Positions 41,239 through 46,317 of a stretch of DNA of 46,317 nt are shown here, piece by piece. The DNA comes from Clostridia bacterium (GTDB taxonomy: Bacteria; Bacillota; Clostridia; Acetivibrionales; JAFADI01). The position numbers were made by a program, and so were the translations under genes. Numbering within the stretch: the first letter of the stretch is position 1; each line of letters opens with the position of its first letter. Location: NCBI GenBank assembly GCA_026418695.1, contig JAOAAU010000024.1, forward strand, positions 1-46,317, in the 5' to 3' direction. The notes beneath the pieces were generated by a model. The model did no database searches. It worked only from the letters and a program-made list of their open reading frames with translations, and had not been told where the DNA came from.

Positions 41239-41720
41239 TTATGTTTCAGCAGTAATGATACCAATCTGGGTTAGATCATATCCTCCAATGCCTTCAAGCT
41301 CCATTTTGAAATCATTGGATCTCAGAATTTCCACAATAGCTTCAAAAGGCGGCTTATTCATATCCTCCTTTTTGTTGACCAATTCATACCGTTCTACCTG
41401 AAGCGGGACAAAGTCAACCCCTTTGACCTACAGTCCGGTTTTTTCATTCCCGATCGCATAGTCTGTGCTTCCTCTTGCAATAGCGCTTGCTGCGGCAAGG
41501 TGTGAGGTGCATTCCCTTTCATAACCGGGGATTTTATAACCGGGAATACCCAGTTCCCGAAGATGCTCATCCAAAAGTATTCTGGTACCGCTGCCTTTTT
41601 CCCAACTCTATAGGCGTTCAATTCGCCTCTTTTAATCAGTTCGTATACTGAATTTTTTGCAATCTTGAGAATGTTTGCGGCTTCCTGCGAGGTTAAAACA
41701 GTTTCTTCGCTGCTCATCAC
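41239..41720 (-). pseudogene. Decayed HTH-PBP molybdate-type transcriptional regulator
   Basis: The 5' part encodes an excisionase/MerR-like helix-turn-helix (LTSQEAANILKIAKNSVYEL then IKRGELNAYRVGKK), followed in another frame by GSGTRILLDEHLRELGIPGY, then CTSHLAAASAIARGSTDYAIG and, after a TAG (41428-41430), VKGVDFVPLQVERYELV and FEAIVEILRS, ending AET at 41239. These match the two ends of the helix-turn-helix plus periplasmic-binding-like regulators found beside molybdate/tungstate transporters. The middle (roughly 150 codons) is missing at about 41600 with a frame change. It is next to modABC, of which it was probably the regulator. Confidence 0.85.
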
Positions 41721-42157
41721 GTATACATCCAGGCTAAGAAAAAATATTTCTATTTAAGGAATTCTGCAGTTTATGATTTGGAAAATTGCATAAATTTGAT
41801 GTGTATATTATACCATGATAGTTGAAAATTGTATTGAATGTTTGAGGGGGATGGTATGATGAGGAGATGTATCATGTTTTGATATGCCTTGTACTTGGAT
41901 GTAAAATAAAAATATACTCAATGAAACGGAATGTCTGTATCAAAATCTCCTAACTTAGATTAGGTTCGTAATTTTGCAAGAAAAGACTTGGAGAAACTTC
42001 ATGATTCTCAAAAAACACCTTGATTTTTCTGCCAGGGGTGTCTATAATAAAACGTAATAAAACATCACAAAAGGTTATAACCGAATTGAATCAAATCATG
42101 CCTCGTATATCCCGAATCAGCCTTGATGCCCGATGGATATGCATGTTTGAAATCTCG
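41721..42157. other. Non-coding region upstream of modA
   Basis: An AT-rich stretch separates the decayed regulator from modA. An 88-codon frame that spans into the leader (42020-42286) covers the hairpins and has no ribosome binding site, so it is not accepted. TATGAT at about 41855 with TTGAAT upstream (15-base spacing) is a weak promoter candidate. Confidence 0.45.
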
Positions 42158-42209
42158 ATGACGAGTTGCGGTACCTCCAACTACTGCGACCTCGTCATTT
42201 TTATTTTCT
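42158..42209 (+). terminator. Attenuator-like hairpin with T-tract in the modABC leader
   Basis: Arms 42158-42173 and 42182-42198 pair over 16 positions with two G-U pairs and a single bulge around an eight-base loop, followed by TTTTATTTTC. This is a terminator shape about 90 bases before the modA start. A second stem follows (42211-42218 with 42238-42245). Conditional termination in response to molybdate or Moco would fit, but no riboswitch family was recognised. Confidence 0.6.
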
Positions 42210-42210
42210 C

Positions 42211-42245
42211 CGAAAACCAGGGTTACCTCGATGCACCGGTTTTCG
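42211..42245 (+). promoter_or_regulatory. Second stem-loop in the modA leader
   Basis: CGAAAACC (42211-42218) and GGTTTTCG (42238-42245) pair perfectly around a 19-base loop, starting about one turn after the terminator-like hairpin. Together the two may form a switching leader RNA. The modA ribosome binding site (AAGGAGGA) lies about 40 bases downstream and is not sequestered. Confidence 0.45.
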
Positions 42246-42298
42246 CCCGAAACAATTCACCGAATAAACTCATGATTGAAAATTAAGGAGGAGCATTT

Positions 42299-43159
42299 AT
42301 GAAAGGCACTAAGATTTTTGCAATGATGATCATGTTTATTATCATTTTCAATATCGCAGGATGCGGACAGACTGCAAGTCAAAACACCGAAATAAAAAAG
42401 ACGGAGGAAGTAAAAGAGCAAAAAGCAGTAAGCACGAAAAGCAATGAGGATACAAAGAAAAACCAGCAGGTAACCTTGACAATTTCTGCGGCAGCTAGCC
42501 TAAAGGAAGCCATGGAAGAAATAAAGAAGCTGTATGCATCGGAGAAACCGGAAGTATCGATCACTTATAACTTCGGTTCTTCCGGCTCACTGAAGCAGCA
42601 GATTGAACAGGGTGCGCCGGCAGACATATTTATTTCAGCAGCCTCAAAACAAATGGATGCACTGAAGGAAAAGGGCTTTGTGGCGGAGGAGTCTGTGAAG
42701 AATCTGCTTGAAAACAAGGTAGTGCTGGTAGTACCTAAAGACAACAGCACCTTAAAGGATTTTAACAGTCTCGCTGAAGACAAGATCAAAAAAATAGCTC
42801 TTGGAGAACCCAAAAGTGTGCCTGCAGGCCAGTATGCCGAGGAAGTACTGAAATTCTTGAACATCAATGAAAAAGTGAAGGGAAAAGCGGTTTATGGCAA
42901 GGATGTAAAAGAAGTGCTCACGTGGGTTGAGACTGGGAATGTGGATGCAGGCATAGTTTATGAGACGGATGCAAAAATATCTGAAAAGGTAAAAATCGTC
43001 GCTTCAGCTCCGGAAAAATCACACAAACCGGTAGTATACCCTGTTGGCGTAATCAAAAGCAGTAAAAGTACTGAATCGGCGAAGGAGTTCATCAATTTTA
43101 TCTCAGGAGATCAAGGAAAAGCGGTATTCGAAAAGTATGGGTTCCATACTCTGAAATAA
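42299..43159 (+). CDS. modA: Molybdate ABC transporter substrate-binding lipoprotein
   Basis: The 286-residue lipoprotein has lipobox IAGC at Cys22, then a charged linker and the ModA fold: LTISAAASLKEAMEEI, ITYNFGSSGSLKQQIEQGAPADIFISAA, VLVVPKDNS, GEPKSVPAGQYAEEVL and VDAGIVYETDA. The serine/alanine-rich loops bind the oxyanion. It delivers molybdate (or tungstate) to ModB. The start has an AAGGAGGA ribosome binding site. Confidence 0.95.
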   Translation: MKGTKIFAMMIMFIIIFNIAGCGQTASQNTEIKKTEEVKEQKAVSTKSNEDTKKNQQVTLTISAAASLKEAMEEIKKLYASEKPEVSITYNFGSSGSLKQQIEQGAPADIFISAASKQMDALKEKGFVAEESVKNLLENKVVLVVPKDNSTLKDFNSLAEDKIKKIALGEPKSVPAGQYAEEVLKFLNINEKVKGKAVYGKDVKEVLTWVETGNVDAGIVYETDAKISEKVKIVASAPEKSHKPVVYPVGVIKSSKSTESAKEFINFISGDQGKAVFEKYGFHTLK

Positions 43160-43192
43160 GCATGGGAAATGTGTCCGGAAGGGGGGGGAAAT

Positions 43193-43936
43193 ATGGATCT
43201 ATCGCCAATATGGATATCCTTAAGAACTGCAATAACAGCAACGCTCATCACATTTTTTGTTGGGATCACAGCAGCATGGTTTATGGCTGGATATAAAGGG
43301 TTTTTTAAAGGCCTGATCGATGGCGTTTTAAACCTTCCGCTGGTTTTACCTCCTACCGTTGTCGGCTTTTTCCTCTTACTCCTTTTTGGACGGAACGGAC
43401 CCATTGGTAAGGTATTGATGGCCTTGGGAACCAGTGTGATTTTTTCCTGGCCTGCCACTGTGATCGCAGCATTCGTAGTTGCTTTCCCTTTGATGTATAA
43501 AACTGCAAGGGGAGCCTTCGAACAAATCGACGGTAATGTGATCAGTGCCGCCAGAACGCTGGGGGTCAGTGAATGGAGTATATTTTGGAGGATTACAGTT
43601 CCATTGGCCTGGCCGGGGATTGCTGCAGGAACGGTTCTGGCTTTTGCAAGAGCCCTTGGAGAGTTCGGGGCAACCCTGATGATTGCCGGAAACATCCCCG
43701 GAAAAACGCAAACGATTCCGGTAGCGATTTTCTTTGCAGCAGAAGGCGGGGAGATGGATAAAGCATTCCTATGGGTGCTGCTGATTGTAGGAATATCACT
43801 TACGGCCATCATGATCATGAATTACTGGTCGGAGGTTCAGCGAAAATTTGTGACCGGAGGAGGGAGGAAGAAGTATGGAACTTTTAGTGGATATAAGAAA
43901 GAAGCTTCCGGGATTCAAACTGGAAGCGAGATTTGA
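43193..43936 (+). CDS. modB: Molybdate ABC transporter permease
   Basis: The permease is about 247 residues and has the ModB pattern: PIWISLRTAITATLITFFVG, LNLPLVLPPTVVGFFLLLLFG, FPLMYKTARGAFEQID and the cytoplasmic EAA-type loop AARTLGVSEWSIFWRITVPLAWPGIAAG. ATG 43193 is chosen because it follows the G-rich ribosome binding site; the ATG at 43169 is upstream of that site. The 3' end overlaps modC by 62 bases. Confidence 0.94.
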   Translation: MDLSPIWISLRTAITATLITFFVGITAAWFMAGYKGFFKGLIDGVLNLPLVLPPTVVGFFLLLLFGRNGPIGKVLMALGTSVIFSWPATVIAAFVVAFPLMYKTARGAFEQIDGNVISAARTLGVSEWSIFWRITVPLAWPGIAAGTVLAFARALGEFGATLMIAGNIPGKTQTIPVAIFFAAEGGEMDKAFLWVLLIVGISLTAIMIMNYWSEVQRKFVTGGGRKKYGTFSGYKKEASGIQTGSEI

Positions 43937-44939
43937 AACGGAAAGCGGTATCTTGGGACTGCTGGGAGCCTCAGGCTCAGGCAAGAGCATGACGCTGCGC
44001 TGTATCGCAGGGCTGGAGACTCCGGATGAAGGAAGAATTGTTTTGAACGGACGGGTGCTTTTTGACTCTGGTCAGGGAATCAATCTGTGCAGCCGTAATA
44101 GAAAAGTAGGCTTTTTGTTTCAGAACTACGCACTGTTTCCCCATATGACGGTGGAAGAAAACATTGGCTTTGCACTAAAAGCTCTGACAAAACAGGAGAT
44201 CAGGCAGAAGGTGCGTGATCAAATCCGGACATTGCATCTGGAAGGACTTGAGTACAGATATCCAAGTCAGCTTTCAGGGGGTCAGCAGCAGCGGGTGGCT
44301 CTGGCAAGAGCACTTGCGGTCAATCCGGAAATCCTGCTTTTGGATGAACCCTTTTCCGCTTTGGATAATTATCTCCGGGGGCAGGTGGAGAGACAGCTGG
44401 TAGAAGTACTTTCCGGCTACCATGGAGCCGTTGTATTTGTTTCGCACAACATGGAGGAAGTTTACCGGGTTTGCAGCATCGTTGTGATTCTTTCAGAGGG
44501 AAAGGTTGCTGCTTCTGGAGGGAAGGAACAAATATTTGAAAAACCACCCACACTTTCTGCAGCACGGCTTACCGGGTGCAAGAATATTTTCAGTGCGAAA
44601 GCCGTAACCCCGAAATGCATCAAGATTGAAGACTGGGGATGTATACTTCATTCAGATGAACCGGTATCGCCGAATGTATCCCATGTAGGCATCAGAGCAC
44701 ACCATATCGGTTTGGCGGAAGACCCCGGAGAAATTAATACTTTTCCCTGTCAGGTGATCGATGCCCGTGAAGGCCCTAATACAGTAACGGCTTACCTTAA
44801 AATAAACGATTTAGGCAAGAGTGATCATGGCTATCATTTGCAGTGGGAGATCTCCAAGGAAAAGTGGTCAGAGGTCGCGCTGCAATCACAGCCGCTATTG
44901 ATCCGGATCAAACCGGAAAACCTGATTTTCATGAATTAA
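43875..44939 (+). CDS. modC: Molybdate ABC transporter ATP-binding protein
   Basis: The 354-residue protein has a Walker A (GASGSGKSMTL) at about 33-43, the Q-loop FLFQNYALFPHMTVEENIGF, signature LSGGQQQRVALARALA, Walker B ILLLDEPF and switch VSHNMEEVYRVC. The C-terminal ~110 residues contain a TOBE-like segment (VGIRAHHIGLAEDP, then INTFPCQVIDAREGPN). AGGAGG precedes ATG 43875. Its gene overlaps modB, giving coupled translation. Confidence 0.93.
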   Translation: MELLVDIRKKLPGFKLEARFETESGILGLLGASGSGKSMTLRCIAGLETPDEGRIVLNGRVLFDSGQGINLCSRNRKVGFLFQNYALFPHMTVEENIGFALKALTKQEIRQKVRDQIRTLHLEGLEYRYPSQLSGGQQQRVALARALAVNPEILLLDEPFSALDNYLRGQVERQLVEVLSGYHGAVVFVSHNMEEVYRVCSIVVILSEGKVAASGGKEQIFEKPPTLSAARLTGCKNIFSAKAVTPKCIKIEDWGCILHSDEPVSPNVSHVGIRAHHIGLAEDPGEINTFPCQVIDAREGPNTVTAYLKINDLGKSDHGYHLQWEISKEKWSEVALQSQPLLIRIKPENLIFMN

Positions 44940-44988
44940 GCTGTGATAGCTTAATAAAGCATGTAAACGAGAAAAGGAGGAATGATCC

Positions 44989-45033
44989 ATGACCGAAATA
45001 TTCAATGAACTCATAAAACAAATCAAACAGTAA
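44989..45033 (+). pseudogene. Short ORF with strong RBS after modC; possible frameshifted gene start
   Basis: ATG 44989 follows AAAAGGAGGAA and reads MTEIFNELIKQIKQ before TAA. If one base of the stop region is skipped, the next frame continues KRTEKAITDRMNTTGITGMK and ILPAVVKIKI, so this may be a small gene broken by a single-base change. No family was recognised. A leader peptide is the other possibility. Confidence 0.35.
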
Positions 45034-45431
45034 AAGAACGGAGAAAGCAATAACGGATCGGATGAATACAACCGGTATTACCGGCATGAAAATACTCCCG
45101 GCTGTAGTTAAAATCAAAATTAGATATATTTATTGCTTATATTATTTTAGCGATTGGGAATTTTATTCAGGTCGTTTTGTTTTAATACAGACGATTTATT
45201 TATAAGTAGCTAAAAGACTTACATTTTGTGAATAAGAAAAATTGGAATAAAAGGATTATAAGACGGAAGGTGCATGCATTGGGATTTTCATCATTCTATT
45301 TGCATTTTACCTAAAAGTGTATTTGGGATATTTATAAATTCCTGTATAACATTTTTTCTCACAATAATGACCGTACAATCAGGGAACATTACACTTGTTG
45401 AAACGATTCCGTGAAAGGTGGCTTTACACGC
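45034..45431. other. Intergenic region before the methyltransferase gene
   Basis: This stretch of about 400 bases is AT-rich from 45110 on. Apart from the possible continuation of the small frameshifted gene (to about 45190), nothing coding was recognised. A promoter for the methyltransferase presumably lies here, but none could be fixed. Confidence 0.4.
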
Positions 45432-46016
45432 ATGGAACTGTCCCCCGGATTGTATCATTTATTTGTTCGGCCAAAATGGTATCCTCAAATATTTCTCAGC
45501 AATATTATCAAGGGCGGGTATAGCTTTAAGGAAAAGTCGGTATTGGACTTTGGCTGTGGGATCGGAACCAACTGCTGTCTGTTTGAACCTGACTTTTATC
45601 TGGGCGTGGACTGCGATGCCAAAAGGATTAACTACGCCCGAAGGAATTATTCCGGCTACAAATTTTTAGTTTCTAGCGAAAGTACGATTCCGGTATCAGA
45701 CCACGCATTGGATTATATTTTAGTAATATCCGTACTTCACCATATTGCTGCAAAAAAAATATCCGGATATCTTGCCGAGTTTCGTAGAGTACTAAAGCCA
45801 GATGGGAGAGTACTGGTGTTTGAACCGTGTTTTTTTGAGAACAGCAGGATCAGTAATCTGTATATGGAATACTTCGATCGGGGATTCTATATAAGAAACA
45901 AGAATCGGTATTTCCAAATATTTGAGGATAATGATTTTAAGATTGATGCCTGCACAAGGCATCGACAGCTTCTGTACAATAAACTCTTCTTTTGCGCTGT
46001 TCCAAGATCGTTTTGA
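45432..46016 (+). CDS. Class I SAM-dependent methyltransferase
   Basis: The protein is about 194 residues. SAM-binding motif I is SVLDFGCGIGTNCCLFEP; motif II-like FYLGVDCDAKRINYARRNY and post-I LDYILVISVLHHI follow, then FRRVLKPDGRVLVFEPCF (motif III), a methyltransf_11-type pattern. ATG 45432 lies 10 bases after AGGTGG; the GTG at 45411 has no ribosome binding site but would add seven residues. The substrate is not evident from sequence or neighbours; lipid or small-molecule methylation is typical of the family. Confidence 0.85.
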   Translation: MELSPGLYHLFVRPKWYPQIFLSNIIKGGYSFKEKSVLDFGCGIGTNCCLFEPDFYLGVDCDAKRINYARRNYSGYKFLVSSESTIPVSDHALDYILVISVLHHIAAKKISGYLAEFRRVLKPDGRVLVFEPCFFENSRISNLYMEYFDRGFYIRNKNRYFQIFEDNDFKIDACTRHRQLLYNKLFFCAVPRSF

Positions 46017-46317
46017 TATCTTATTCTTGCTTCAAGGTTGCATCTGAACGTAAAAAAATCCTCAATATTGCTTAACTATATAACTTGCAAAAAATATTTT
46101 ACAACGAAATTCTTCTTTAATATTTTTTGCAAGTTGTTACCTTTATGTAATTTGCGGTAATCAAATTTTTCCTTGCAACATCATTATCGCAACTTAACTA
46201 ATACATTATTTTCCGTTAGGATTAAACTGCTCTCTGCTGAGCTTAGGGGAGGGCAGATGGGTGAGGGTTGGGCAGAATTTTTTTTCCTTATATTATTTAT
46301 TGTTTGTTACTGTATAC
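46017..46317. other. Non-coding region at the right edge
   Basis: No gene was seen in the last 300 bases. The stretch holds the inverted repeat at 46082-46135; the remainder is AT-rich with one purine-rich run near 46246. Confidence 0.5.
46082..46135. repeat. 17-bp perfect inverted repeat
   Basis: Arms 46082-46098 and 46119-46135 are perfectly complementary (AACTTGCAAAAAATATT and its complement) around a 20-base AT-rich loop. It may terminate the methyltransferase transcript, although the T-run lies inside the stem, or be a small mobile-element or protein-binding palindrome. Confidence 0.6.

Noticed and set aside
42020..42286. 88-codon frame in the modA leader
   Set aside because: It covers two strong RNA stems, has no ribosome binding site and no motif; the RNA structure explains the sequence better.
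43111..43818. 235-codon minus-strand frame opposite modB
   Set aside because: Ala/Pro/Ile-rich antisense of the permease, with no start context.

Overview
The window looks like chromosome from an anaerobic, spore-forming Clostridia-type Firmicute. This is inferred from strong AGGAGG-type ribosome binding sites, a Spo0E-like phosphatase gene, a consensus Spo0A-box-like heptamer, single-membrane-style lipoproteins and sensor proteins, a CheD/CheX-type chemosensory system and a CarH-like cobalamin domain. The species cannot be named from sequence alone. No rRNA, tRNA, CRISPR array or transposase gene was found. The window begins inside a gene, at a GGATCC.

Layout. (1) 1-4756: a catabolic operon with a cyclase-family hydrolase (5' truncated), a GNAT-like protein, a thiolase-fold protein lacking both catalytic cysteines, its DUF35 zinc-ribbon/OB partner, carbamate kinase and a THEP1-like NTPase whose last residues lie in a palindromic repeat. 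(2) 4867-7729: an ABC importer of the siderophore/cobalamin (FecCD) class. (3) 8062-12190: two surface proteins, a DUF5107 protein and a right-handed beta-helix protein with a SurA/PrsA-like tail. (4) 12280-15645: CheX on the minus strand, a flavin amine oxidase and a TetR regulator with a near-consensus promoter. (5) 15803-41109: a signalling island of about 25 kb. (6) 41239-44939: a decayed molybdate-type regulator next to intact modABC. (7) A SAM methyltransferase near the right end.

The signalling island contains a chemosensory core: CheA, Spo0E-like, CheW, MCP, CheR, a pseudo-receiver, CheB and CheD. It continues with a six-PAS hybrid kinase, three response regulators (one REC-HPt, one LuxR type), a second MCP, a REC/GGDEF deletion scar, a 5TM-LYT multi-PAS kinase, a cobalamin-binding protein with the W-x9-EH signature of CarH photoreceptors, a receiver, a REC-GGDEF diguanylate cyclase, a PilZ protein and a REC protein with a PilZ-like domain lacking the c-di-GMP motif. 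A convergent HD-GYP phosphodiesterase closes it. No flagellar or pilus gene is present. The inferred picture is an alternative chemosensory pathway wired to c-di-GMP and perhaps to sporulation. A possible B12-based light (or cobalamin) input lacking its own DNA-binding domain is the most promising candidate for an undescribed system.

Coordinates and motifs were read by eye. Family assignments rest on recognised motifs and were not checked by database search.
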